Shown piece by piece: positions 10,643-21,300 of a DNA stretch of 64,000 nucleotides. The stretch spans positions 186,001 through 250,000 of the forward strand of contig JAIQDT010000301.1 in NCBI GenBank assembly GCA_021521415.1. The letters run 5' to 3'. A program made the translations under genes and the position numbers. The notes below the pieces were generated by a model that was given only the letters and a program-made list of their open reading frames with translations, was not told the origin of the DNA and searched no databases. Source of the DNA: Bidens hawaiensis (taxonomy: Eukaryota > Streptophyta > Magnoliopsida > Asterales > Asteraceae). Positions within the stretch are counted from its first letter, which is position 1. Every line of letters starts with the position of its first letter.

Positions 10643-11088
10643 ATTACTGTAAGGCCCCGTTACTGGTGCCCTATGTTTGGTAGTTGCATTTACTCATAAA
10701 CACAGTCTAAATATTAGAGTTAATTAAAACTTTACGCGGAATATAAAAACTTCAAACCAACATATTACATAACCATCAAGTCTTGTCTTAACAATCATTC
10801 AAATCGTTTAAACATAAAACATTGTCTTTTAAATAACATAACATTTCCTTGAGATACAAGTATCTTCAATTCCATGCCATGTATGTCCCCTCAAGCGAGC
10901 AACCTCATTCTACTCACCTGCGTGCATGCTAAAAGTCAGCTACGATGGGTGAGTTCTAGATAATCATGCAACATACTATCAGTTCACATACGTGCACACA
11001 TGCCCGAAGGTGTGTACATCATTCATACTTTACTTTACATGCATAACTATCCATACTACTTAAAGAGCCTTCTGCCCTATAACCTAAC

Positions 11089-11303
11089 ATATATTATAAG
11101 GGTCTTGTCCCCAACATCACAGATATTATTAGGGTCTGGTCCTTACCCTCACAGATATTATAAGGGTCTGGTCCCTATCCTCACAAATATTATAAGGGTC
11201 TGGTCCCTATCCTCACATATATTATTAGCGTCTGGTCCATATCCTCACATATATTATTAGGGTTTGGTCCCTATCCTCACAGATATTATTAGGGTCTGGT
11301 CCC
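11089..11303. repeat. 32-bp tandem repeat in LTR A, about 6.7 units
   Basis: Units beginning at 11089, 11121, 11153, 11185, 11217, 11249 and 11281 share ATATTATNAGGGTCTGGTCC followed by a TATCCTCAC tail, with a few substitutions each. The regular spacing is exactly 32 bases. Confidence 0.9.
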
Positions 11304-11929
11304 TTTGTTTTGTGCAGTTGTACAATACATGTCTTTACCTACCTTCCTCAACAATACGTGCAATATCCGAAGATCGTTCACGTACTATCAAAATAACATA
11401 CATATATCAAACATCATTCATACATCATATATATCAATCATATCTTTATCTACCACCTGGCGGTACATGCAATATCCGAAGATCGTTCACGCACCGTCAA
11501 GAAATTATCATACATAAATCATACAAGGCTTACATTAACCACTTAAGGTAAGTTTATTAACTAAGCACATCGAGTATGCACACAACCCCGAAAACATAAC
11601 AAGGAATGGGGCTAGAAACTCACCTGAACACGCTTACGTTCACCGTTAATTGTTATTTCTTTCCTTAGCTGTGCACGACTAACTGTTTAATAAACACAAC
11701 ATTAAATACTGCTCTAGCACTTCTTATTGTTTACTTCATTAATCTAAAGCGTCTAAGCCGGTTTTACTTCATTGATTCGTTATTTGGTTAGTTGATCGTT
11801 GCTTGTTAACCTTTAAAGGTATCTGTCATCAATTATCAAAGTTCAAGGGCTATTATGTAATTATATCATTCTTTTCTAAGTCCAGGGACTGTTCTATCAT
11901 TTATCAAACTTCTAGTTCATTACTTGGTT

Positions 11930-12256
11930 CCTAACGAATTGGGTTCATAACGAATGACCCATTCGTTACTTTATAACGAATTGACTATTATAACGAACTG
12001 GTCCTTGTAACGAATTGGACCTTATAACGAACTGGTCCTTTGATGAATTGAACTTCATAGCGAATGACCCCTCTGTAACGAATTGAACCTTCTAGTTCGT
12101 TATCTCCTTTTAACGAATGGTCATTACGAATTGGGGTTAATTCATTATCTTTTCCTTAACGAATTTGGATACGAACTAAGGCTAGTTCGTTAAGCTTTCA
12201 TTAACGAATCACCTGACGAATTACTTCTAGTTCGTTAACTTTCCGTTAACGAATTA
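11930..12256. repeat. AACGAATTG motif cluster in LTR A
   Basis: Irregularly spaced copies of TAACGAATTG/TAACGAACTGG and their complement (CTAGTTCGTTA) recur about fifteen times. The same cluster is present in the right LTR remnant (27909-28215), so it belongs to the LTR itself. Confidence 0.8.
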
Positions 12257-12846
12257 GGGTTAGGTCAGAGAATGTCAGAAACATTCTCTGAACCTCGTAC
12301 CCACTTTCCGGCGCCGCCTTTGTCGGAAAACCGGGATCTCGGAGGAAAAACGAGATCTCACGTATTTCACCATCGTTTTCACCGTTTTTCGTCCCGTTCG
12401 ATCCAGATTTGAGCTAGGGTGACCCCTAGGCTCATCTTTTGCTCGGTGCATACCCGATTCCACCCGGATCTCGTGACTTTAACGGTTTAAAGGTGTTGGC
12501 TCGTCGTTTCGTGACTAAATCTAACGGTTTAGAGTTTATACAATATCATACTATCATTACCTTGGGTCGGGATCGGTTTCCTTCTTGGTTCGGCTAGAGA
12601 AAAGAGAGAAAACTAGAGAGAGAGCTTAAGTGTGTGTTTTGGGTGGTGTATGCAATATGTGTAAATGAATGAATTATTTGGTAATTAGGTTTATATATTA
12701 TGGATCATGGGCTTATGTCGATGGTCTCTTCTTCTTTCCTTCTTAATTCAAGTCCATAACCCATATCCATTTAACCCAACACTAGCCCGACTCATAATAA
12801 CTCATATTTTAATTTATTAAACGAATCGAGAAAATGGGATGTTACA

Positions 12847-12866
12847 AGGCTTCCCTCCTTAAAGAG
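12847..12866 (-). other. polypurine tract of element A
   Basis: On the minus strand a CTTTAAGGAGGGAAGCC tract immediately precedes TGTAACATCCC, the LTR start. A related tract precedes the LTR stub at 27672, confirming the boundary. Confidence 0.7.
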
Positions 12867-12879
12867 GTTGCGTCCCCGA

Positions 12880-13617
12880 AACCTAACTATTACTAAAACA
12901 AATCTGGATAAAACTTGCGCATCTCTTCCTCAGCTTCCCATGTAGCGTCCGATCCTTTGCGATGCTTCCATATCACTTTCACTAAGGGTATAACCTTGTG
13001 ACGAAGTTACTGGTCAACTATCTTGATTGGTTGATCAATATAGTTCAGCTGTTCATCAACCTCAATGTCCATTAATGGCACATGAGACGTATCATCGGCT
13101 ATACTTTTCCTCATATGGGAAACATGAAAGGTAGAATGAATTCCTTCCAACTCCTTGGGTAATTCTATCTTGTAAGCTACTTCACCCACACGATCCATAA
13201 TCTTAAACGGTCCAATGTACCTCAGACAAAACTTTCCTCTCTTCCCGAAACGAATAATTCCTTTCCAAGGCGAGACCTTGAGCATCACATTGTCACCAAC
13301 GTTAAACTCGATTGGTCGTCGCCGCTTATCAGCCTAGGACTTATGACGATCTTGAGCATCTTTCATTCTTTCCTTCATTTGATCGAACTTTGAAGAAGTT
13401 TCTTGCACAACTTCTAAACTTCCCATCTCTTTCTGACCAATCTCTTCCCAACATACCGGGGTTCTACATCGTCTACCATATAACATCTCGAACGGTGGCA
13501 TGCCAATACCCGAATGGTAGCTATTGTTATCGGAGAACTCTGCCAGATGCAGATGATCATCCCAACTTCCTCCAAAGTCTAAAACACAAGCACGTAGCAT
13601 ATCCTCAAGGGTATTAA
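12880..13617 (-). pseudogene. gypsy A pol fragment: integrase end and chromodomain-like tail
   Basis: This is the C-terminal part of a Ty3/gypsy polyprotein. It begins within the integrase core at [13 protein letters not shown], continues through FEMLYGRRCRTPVCWEE, the linker (VMLKVSPWKGIIRFGKRGK, VGEVAYKIELP, STFHVSHMRK) and a chromodomain-like tail ending FYPDLF. Breaks: everything upstream is replaced by the pararetrovirus fragment. TAG (complement of 13334-13336) interrupts after RHKS, where related elements have tyrosine. Compared with the copy at 27673-27908, a 9-base deletion near 13006 creates a TAA. It is not functional. Confidence 0.85.
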
Positions 13618-13789
13618 TATCAGAATGCAGGGGTGAGATCACCAACAAACTTGTATAAGACCTTAAGAACTTGTAAAGAACTTAAGAACTTTTTGTAATA
13701 GAACTCAATAACTCAAAAGAGAACTAGAGAGAAGATATAAGGATGAAGTTTTTATTTCTTTCAAGGGATGGTTTACTTGTGAGGGGAAG

Positions 13790-13806
13790 CCTTCCTTTTA
13801 TAGCCA
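13790..13806 (-). promoter_or_regulatory. TATA box of pararetroviral promoter remnant
   Basis: On the minus strand GGCTATAAAAGGAAGG (13794-13805) lies downstream of the last viral coding stretch, where the pregenomic-RNA promoter of plant pararetroviruses sits. The viral segment ends about 175 bases further on. The role is inferred from position and motif. Confidence 0.5.
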
Positions 13807-14069
13807 AGGAAAAGCTAACTAACCTCATAAAAAGACATAAGGCCCATACTTATGACATAAGGCATGACATAAGTCCCATACCCATGGACTAAACCTTACC
13901 TAACCACTTTAAGAGTGATTAGACTTATTAAACACACTTAGAAACATTATTAAGAAAATATTATACAAGACACACAATAACTTATAACTTCTTCCATGGA
14001 TTAAGACTCGGCTCTTCATTTTTTAGTTGTCCCAATTTGGCGAGGTTGTTGTGGTCCTGGTAAGAGGTT
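13807..14069 (-). other. non-coding end region of pararetrovirus fragment
   Basis: This AT-rich, gene-free stretch lies between the last viral codon and the TATA box. It contains repeated CATAAG-type words. A G10 run at 14101-14110, just inside the coding part, marks a possible slippage site. Confidence 0.4.
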
Positions 14070-14462
14070 TTATGCCTGGAGGTTTTCCATAATATTTGTT
14101 GGGGGGGGGGGTCCAAAAACTGACCGAAACTTGAGGAGTGCTTCTTTCTGTTGGTCTTCTTTAACAGGATTGCCAGGGGTCTTGTTTAAGTCTATCATCC
14201 AGCAATTTCCATTTCTTTCATTCGAGATTCCTTCAAAAACCTTTCCTTCCAAGTGATCGTTGATGGCTCTTTCCCAATCACTTATACAAGGATGGTTTGC
14301 TGGCCATAAATCATACCCTTTTAGGACCGCATCACTGAGTTTGTTTGGGTCAATGTTGTTTGTTAAGGCCATTTCCTTTCGGATTTGTAACCAACCTTCT
14401 GGGTAATTTGCTTTGAAAAACCAGCTTGATGGATTTACGTTCGACCAGGAATGGATGAATGT
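14070..14462 (-). pseudogene. pararetrovirus coding remnant, C-terminal piece
   Basis: A 100-codon ORF (14372-14070) and its in-frame upstream extension to the element B junction form the C-terminal end of the viral coding segment that starts at 26282. The frame runs on from the piece at 25883-26282 once element B and one copy of its duplication are ignored. Visible features are EGWLQIRKEMALTNN and a proline run (FGPPPPTN). I do not recognise a catalytic motif; it may be the viral C-terminal protein of unknown role. Confidence 0.6.
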
Positions 14463-14823
14463 AGCAGTGTGACAATCGTCAATTTCAAGTTAACTCCGTT
14501 AACTCAACTCCGTCAATTCAAACTTTAAGATCGTTAAATCTATAACGCACACTTCATTACATTTAAACTAGGGTTTAAATGACGCTTAACACTTACTACA
14601 TGTGTAGTCTTTCGGGATTTGCACCGAAACGCAAACGAGTTGACGCGAGCGATTGATAAATAAACGACAAACGTCAAAACACTAATTATGTGATTATTAT
14701 GTGTTAGGTATATGTGTGTTACTTGATTGTTATGTGGAATGGTAAACAAGAAACAAGAACCAACTAGTTTAGGCTAGAGATGTAGCACTTGAAAGTAGAG
14801 GGACTAGAGTGTAACTTGTATAT

Positions 14824-14852
14824 CTATAAATATATCCTTAACTAAACCCTAA
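14824..14852 (+). promoter_or_regulatory. putative LTR promoter: TATA box and telo-box
   Basis: CTATAAATATAT lies about 20 bases upstream of AAACCCTAA, a plant telo-box often found near transcription starts of growth-related genes. The position, about 350 bases into the LTR, suits a U3/R boundary. The same pair recurs in the 3' LTR at about 23497-23525. No transcript evidence is available here. Confidence 0.45.
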
Positions 14853-16728
14853 CCTATTATTATTCTTTCTTCGAAATCCCGATCGGAACAAGCTCCCACC
14901 TCACCCTTGGCTGCCGTCACTTCCATACACACATTCAAGCCCTAATCAAGTGTTTAATCCAAGAACTAGGTGCTAGGAAGGTATAATTGATCATCCTTTA
15001 TCTTCTTGTTGTTTGATTTTGATGTTTAATGGGTTAATCAAAAACCCTAGGCAGCCGATTTTCTTATGTATGTATGAGTTAACATGGTGGTTGTTGAATT
15101 CATGATGATTGATAACTAGTATTGATGTTGTTGCTTGATTGATTGTTGTCTTTGATTTGAGTTAAAACACAAACCCTAATCTTGTATGTATGGTGTAATT
15201 GATATGCATGGATAGTAGTTATAGTGTCTAGAGGGTTATATGGATGCATGATAGTTCATAGATTGTTATTATGTTGAGTTTTGATGTGAACAGATTCTGG
15301 ACAGAATGTATATACGATGTTTAAGTGACTGTAACGAAGTGTAAACGTGAAAATTGATTGAGATTGTGGGTACTGCAGTAAACTAGGTTGAGTCTAGTTT
15401 CTATAAAGTATAAATTCGTAATTTTTGGATAAGTGGAAGTATACTTTTATGATTTTACAAAAACGTGATGCAAAGCTGAGCTGTTAGACCTGCTGTTAGG
15501 TTATGTCGTAAATGTTATATCTCATGAACTACGAGACCAATTGGGTTGGTTCCACTTCTGGAAGTTGACTCATTGAGTTAGGAACCAAACCCAAGTGGTC
15601 TTGCATTTATTGGATTTTTCGTTTAATGGGAATTGCAAATAACATTCTGTTGCACATGAATCTGACTGATATGAGTTTGCTGTAATGTTTTGGTCATTAT
15701 AAGAAAAATATGTGGAATAAAAATAAGATAAACTATGTTCTGGAAACCTAAGATATGTATGCTTCTGTGGTAAATTTTGGTGAATTAATTGAGACGTTAT
15801 GATCGGTGAACTAGTGCAATCTTTCAAGTAGAAATTCTGTCAAAACGAAACTAGCTGCTGAGTTGTATAGGAATGCATGAAATATGATAGTTTTTATATA
15901 ATTGTTGTATTTTGACCAAAATACCCTTGCGGGGAATAGTTGTTAGTTGATTGCCATGAATTGACCAAATTGCCCTTATGGGGAATAATGGTTAGTTAAT
16001 CTTTGTTTGTTGACCAAAATGCCCTTACGGGGATAATTGCTAGTAAAGTATGTTATTAGTACGTGACACGAAAGTAATTGCTCACTCATGTATCGTATCA
16101 CAATTGTACTTGTTTAAGTCACACACAATTCACAAACGAAACACGAAATCTGTTACGTGCATAGGTATTATGTGCCGAGTCTAGAGACTCGTTAAACGTA
16201 CCGATACTTAGAAAATCTCTTTGTTATTTAGAACGCTAGAGAGTTTCTACGACGCACATCACTTGGTGATCTAGATCGGGATATTCTTCGCAAACAGTGA
16301 GTTTCACTTACCCCGCTCTTTGAACTGTTTTCAAACGTTTTTCACTTGGGGGAGATAACATACTCCGATAAACATATTTTCTGAGATAAACGCATATTTA
16401 AGATTTTGTTATAAATTATATATCACTTGTAAAGGGCAAAGCGGCAAACGTAACATTTGAAGTCCCACACATCGGACCGGTTAATATTTGGAATAGCGAG
16501 TCACTGTTGAGTAGTACTACTGGGTTTGACAAACCCCACCCGACGTTAAGCTCAACTGGAGGTTGAGTGGGTGTAATTTTGGCTAACACTTACCATGGTC
16601 TGGATTGACCTGATGACGGGCACTTGATAAACAGTCAGCTTCGGTCGCGAACCACTTAGCGATACTTGTTGTATAGATTAGCTACCTATCGATATATAAT
16701 TTGACATAACACTATCTGGTAATGCAAA

Positions 16729-16873
16729 ACACTTAAACGTTGTAACGTGGTTACACAACACTTAAACGTCGTAACGGGGTTACGCAACACTTAAACGTCG
16801 TAACGAGGTTACGCAACACTTAAACGTCGTAACGGGGTTACGCAACACTGAAACGCCGTAACGAGGTTACGCA
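16729..16873. repeat. 29-bp tandem repeat in 5' LTR of B, 5 units with hairpins
   Basis: Five contiguous 29-base units begin ACACTTAAACG and contain CGTAACGNGGTTACG, whose arms GTAAC/GTTAC pair into a small hairpin in every unit. Units differ at one to four positions. The array is repeated at 25402-25546 in the 3' LTR. Confidence 0.95.
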
Positions 16874-17207
16874 AAACGCTAAACGATTTATCTTATTTAA
16901 CTTGTGAACTCACCAACCTTGTGTTGACACTTTTAGTATGTTATTCTCAGGTAGCCGAGGCGGGCGCGCGGTTTAGGAGCATGCATTAATTGAAAACATC
17001 TTTATTCTGCAAACTTAATTTTAACAGTTACATTTGGTTTTAAGTCGTCCTGCGTGACGCAACTTTTGAATTAAGGTTTTACGCTTCCGCACTTATTTAC
17101 ATTTAAACGTTTTTCTTTGGTTTGATTATAACTAATGATTCCGATCCTGCCAGTTCACACCCTCTGACGGTAAAACTCCGTTAGTGGATTTTGAGGGTGT
17201 GACAGAT

Positions 17208-17220
17208 TGGTATCAGAGCC
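17208..17220 (+). other. primer binding site, initiator tRNA-Met
   Basis: TGGTATCAGAGCC, three bases after the 5' LTR end, is complementary to the 3' end of plant initiator tRNA-Met, the usual primer for gypsy and copia elements. It fixes the LTR boundary. Confidence 0.95.
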
Positions 17221-17378
17221 ATTGGTTATAGCGAACTAGAAGCTGCATGCATACTAGACTATAACCGCGACGACCCATTAGTTATAATGATACGCACTGC
17301 ATAGGTTTGTGTAGTCTTGAAATCTTATTTCTTTACCTCTTTCACTCATACGCGCGCATACACGGCTTACCTGTAGGA

Positions 17379-18143
17379 ATGTCGACGCCACCCTCATCAT
17401 CATCCGATTCGATGACGCATGCTCACGGGAAGGAACCGCAGTTACCTACTGCCTCGCCACCCCGTGTAGTCCCGGAACTCGAAGCTCCTGCACCGAAGAG
17501 GTACCGCCTATCCGGAGGCCTGTATGAAAACGACGTTAGCTGGGATTGGTACCCCAACATGATCAGACGTATGATCTATCGCGAACAAGTTCCCCCGTTG
17601 CCTCACCCGAACCACCCTGCTTATCCCAACACTCTACCACCCATAACCGAACCTGTGGAGCGAGTTCTCGCAGCTGTTGTTTCTTGTTTGGAGCGTGATG
17701 TGGGTTACATGTGCTACACGAGAGAAAATGTTTCCAGACTGTTTAAAGACGGAACCGAGACTCAGGAGGAGATTGCCCGCATGGCAGCGGCAATGAAAGA
17801 TATGCAAGAGACTAGTGAGCAACAAACGAAGGTTATGATGAAGATGCAAGCTGAGATGATAGACTTGCAAGAGCAACTCCAAGAAGCAAGGACCCGAACT
17901 GAGATAGCGTTAGAGCGTTGCGATGTCTTACAAATGCAACTTGCTCAGAACGCAGCAGAACCTGAGGCAGAGCTTGAGGCCGAGCCCGAGGCAGAGCCTG
18001 AAGTAGAACCTGAAGAAGATCCCGAAGAGGAGCCTGAGGAGGATCCCGAGGAAGATCCCGAGGAGGAACCCGAAGAAGAACCGGAGGAAAAACCGGCTGA
18101 GGAGGAGGCACACTCGGAGGTGTCCTCAGATGACGACATCTAG
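17379..18143 (+). CDS. extra ORF upstream of gag in element B, 254 codons
   Basis: This ORF lies between the primer site and gag. The first sensible start is ATG 17379 (MSTPPSSSSDSM); an earlier ATG at 17307 would add a 24-residue hydrophobic head encoded next to the primer site and is less likely. In order: a Ser/Pro-rich N-terminus, a region with PKRYRLSGGLYENDVSWDWY (residues about 34-53), a long helical coiled-coil stretch (residues about 125-195, e.g. MKDMQETSEQQTKVMMKMQA), then about 50 residues of Glu-Pro-rich acidic repeats. No catalytic motif is visible. The ORF is intact and shares its frame with gag, but stops and 252 bases intervene. It might be a structural or chaperone-like protein; function is unknown. 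Gene-like codon use and an unbroken frame beside a broken pol make it worth attention. Confidence 0.7.
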   Translation: MSTPPSSSSDSMTHAHGKEPQLPTASPPRVVPELEAPAPKRYRLSGGLYENDVSWDWYPNMIRRMIYREQVPPLPHPNHPAYPNTLPPITEPVERVLAAVVSCLERDVGYMCYTRENVSRLFKDGTETQEEIARMAAAMKDMQETSEQQTKVMMKMQAEMIDLQEQLQEARTRTEIALERCDVLQMQLAQNAAEPEAELEAEPEAEPEVEPEEDPEEEPEEDPEEDPEEEPEEEPEEKPAEEEAHSEVSSDDDI

Positions 18144-18395
18144 TGATGATGACACTTAGATGGAGGGGTTGTCTCCATCCGAACTATTATTTTCTATGAT
18201 TTTAAGGATTGACTGGAAATACTTTGTAGCGAATACAATGGTTTTAATCATGAATTTTTATTTAGACTAATATGTGGTTGTGATGTGATGTTGTTTCTTA
18301 TTTTCTTTCTTACCTATATTTTTTTTTTACATGTATGGTGTGTTGTATATGAAGGAAAAATTCATGTTTAACATTTTATACTGTGATTCTAGGAA
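18144..18395 (+). other. spacer between upstream ORF and gag of element B
   Basis: These 252 AT-rich bases end in a pyrimidine-rich stretch and TGTGATTCTAGGAAATGG. The TTCTAG just before the gag ATG resembles a splice acceptor, so gag could be translated from a spliced RNA that skips the upstream ORF. No donor was identified with confidence. Confidence 0.4.
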
Positions 18396-21300
18396 ATGGC
18401 CGGAAGAAACGCTGGACGAGGACGTGGTAACATCAGCATGACTGCAGCTGAACTCCAAACTCTGCTGAATGACCATGTGGCGGCCGCTTTAGCTGCACAC
18501 GTTCAGAATCAAACAGGAGGTCCGAATGGAACATGTACCTTCAAGAACTACCTAGACTGCAAGCCCAGTACGTTTAAGGGCACTGAGGGAGCTATAGGCT
18601 TCCTGCGTTGGGCTGAGAAGGCCGAGTCGGCCTTTGAGATGTGTAACTGTCCCCCTGCCAGTAGGGTCAAATTCGCTGCTGGGACACTTGAGGATTCCGC
18701 CCTCACTTGGTGGAATTCGAACGTCCAGATCCTTGGATTGGAACTGGCTAACGCGATGAACTGGGAGGAGTTCAAAAACATGATGCGAGAGGAGTACTGT
18801 CCGAGGGAGGAAATTTCGAAGTTAGAGTCGGAGTTTTGGTCGTTGAAGATGGTGGGTTCGGAGATTGAAGCCTACACTACTCGTTCGCACGAGTTGGCTG
18901 TAATGTGTCCGCGGATGGTGGATCCGCCGAGCAAGAGAATAGAGATGTACATTGATGGGTTAGCACCACAGATTCAGGGTATGGTGACGTCTTCCAGACC
19001 AGCCACGATCCAACAAGCGATCCGTTTGGCTCACAAACTGACGGATCAGGCTGTGACCCAGGGTACGTTACCACCGAGGGGTTCGACTGTTAAAGCCCGT
19101 GACAACCCGAGTAATGACCACGTCAGCAACAGTAACAACAACAGCAACCCGAACAGCGGGAAGAGAAAGTTTGACAACACCAGATCTTCATCCTCAAACC
19201 TCCCACCGCAACACCACTACCGTAAGCCCGAATTTACTCGGAGTTTCAACACTCAGAATCACAACAACAACAACAACAACAACGGTAGCGGGCAGGTTTC
19301 GAGCGGATATGCTGGGAAATATCCAAAGTGCAACAGGTGCAACTTTCATCATGTTGGTCAGTGTGACCGTGTCAAGTGTCAAAGATGCGGAAAGATAGGT
19401 CACCAAGCGAAGGAATGTAGAGTTGACCTTGCGGCGAAGGGTGCTCCTAAGCCACCGATGATGACTAAGGGATGTTTTGAATGTGGACAGGAAGGTCATT
19501 TCCGGAAGGATTGCCCCAAGCTGAAACAGAATGACAATAATGGGGGTAATGGAAGTGGCAATAATGGTGGAGGAAATGGCAAAGGAAGAGCGTTTGTGAT
19601 TGGATCGGGTCAAGCCCGCAATGATCCGCATGTGGTGTCTGGTAAGTTCCCTGTAAACGATTGTTTTGCTTCTATTTTGTTTGACACTGGAGCTGATAGG
19701 AGTTTTGTGTCAAAAGCTTTTAGTCAACTTTTAGACCTTACTCCAACCCCGTTAGACGCTAAGTTTCCTGTTGAATTAGCTAACGGTAAAACTGTAATAA
19801 CAACTCATATACTTGCGGGATGTAAGTTGAAACTGTCAGGTCATGTCTTTGACATCGACCTTATTCCTTTTACGCTTAGTAGTTTCGATGTCGTTGTCGG
19901 CATGGACTGGTTATCCGAGAACCGAGCGGAGATTATATGCCATGATAAGATAGTCCATATTACCACCCCTTCCGGCGAGATCATTTCGGTCCGAGGCGAG
20001 AGAAGCGGCATGACCACCAGCGTCATTACCCTTTTGAAGGCACAGAAGTATTTACGAAAGGGTCATCCGGCAATTTTGGCCCAGCTTGTTGAGAAACCCG
20101 CGGAGGAGAAACGAATTGAAGACATACCGGTTGTGCGAGACTTTCCGGAAGTTTTCCCGGAGGATTTGCCCGGACTCCCTCCTATTCGTCAAGTCGAATT
20201 CCAAATCGAGTTGACACCCGGTGCAGCACCCATAGCACGAGCCCCGTATCGGCTCGCACCGGCGGAACTTCAGGAGTTGTCCACTCAGTTGCAAGATTTG
20301 TTGGATAAAGGTTTTATCCGACCTAGCTCATCGCCATGGGGAGCCCCTGTCTTGTTTGTCCGAAAGAAAGACGGGACTTTCCGAATGTGCATCGACTACC
20401 GGGAGTTGAACAAGGTGACGGTCAAGAACCGTTATCCTTTACCCCGAATTGATGATTTGTTTGACCAGCTTCAGGGATCGAGTTACTACTCGAAGATCAA
20501 TCTACGATCCGGTTACCACCAGCTGAGAGTGCGCGAAGAAGATATTTCAAAGACGGCTTTCAGAACACGGTATGGTCACTACGAGTTTTCGGTTATGCCT
20601 TTTGGCCTAACCAACGCACCAGCCGTATTTATGGATCTCATGAATCGAGTATGCAAGGCGTACCTCGACAAGTTTGTGATTGTTTTCATTGATGATATTC
20701 TCGTCTACTCCAAGAACGAGACTGACCACGAAGAGCACTTAAGGATAATTCTGGAACTACTGAAGAAGGAACAACTGTATGCTAAACTCTCGAAATGTGA
20801 ATTTTGGCTTCGCGAGGTTCACTTTTTAGGACATGTGATCAACGAGAATGGTATACATTTCGATCCCGGTAAGGTAGAGGCCATCAAAAACTGGGAAGCA
20901 CCTAAGACTCCGACTGAGGTGCGACAATTCCTAGGACTGGCCGGCTACTACCGGCGTTTCATCGAGGGATTTTCAAAGATTGCTCAACCCCTCACCGCTT
21001 TGACTCACAAGGGCACTAAGTACAACTGGGGTGACGCGCAAGAATCCGCTTTTCAACTGTTGAAAACCAAGCTTTGTAGCGCCCCTATTTTAGCCCTCCC
21101 CGAGGGAACGGAAAATTTTGAGGTACACTGTGACGCATCTATACAAGGTCTCGGTTGTGTGCTGATGCAACTCGAGAAGGTTATAGCCTACGCCTCTAGA
21201 CAACTACGGGTTCACGAGAAGAACTACACAACCCATGATTTGGAACTCAGAGCTGTGGTGTTTGCTCTTAAGATATGGAGGCATTACTTGTACGGTACCA

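Larger units (their letters stand above)
10648..12846 (-). repeat. LTR of element A, complete, 2,199 bp
   Basis: On the minus strand it starts TGTAACATCCCATTT and ends CCTTACA. The start is fixed by the adjoining polypurine tract and the end by the target duplication. It contains a 32-bp tandem array (11089-11303), a local duplication of a CAATATCCGAAGATCGTTCACG block (about 11358 and 11471) and an AACGAATTG-rich segment (11930-12256). ORFs inside it are repeat artefacts. Confidence 0.85.
14468..17204 (+). repeat. 5' LTR of element B, 2,737 bp
   Basis: It starts TGTGACAATCGTC after the target duplication and ends GAGGGTGTGACA before the primer site. Internal features are a TATA-like promoter near 14824, telo-box motifs AAACCCTAA at 14844-14852 and 15171-15179, three spaced repeats of a TTGACCAAA-TNCCCTTNNGGGGA unit (about 15911-16035) and five 29-bp units (16729-16873). 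ORFs predicted on its minus strand occur identically in both LTRs and are not genes. Confidence 0.95.

Noticed and set aside
11000..11551. Plus-strand ORFs with repeated GPYPH residues
   Set aside because: They only translate the 32-bp tandem array of LTR A; no conserved domain and no start context.
14540..15827. Minus-strand ORFs in LTR B
   Set aside because: Repeated in the 3' LTR, no domain; part of the LTR.
16729..16873. Regular 29-bp repeats resembling a CRISPR array
   Set aside because: No spacers between units, and the setting is a plant retrotransposon LTR.
17833..18139. Minus-strand ORFs rich in SGSSSGSSSG or leucine/phenylalanine
   Set aside because: Antisense translations of the Glu-Pro-rich tail of the upstream ORF in element B; low-complexity shadows.
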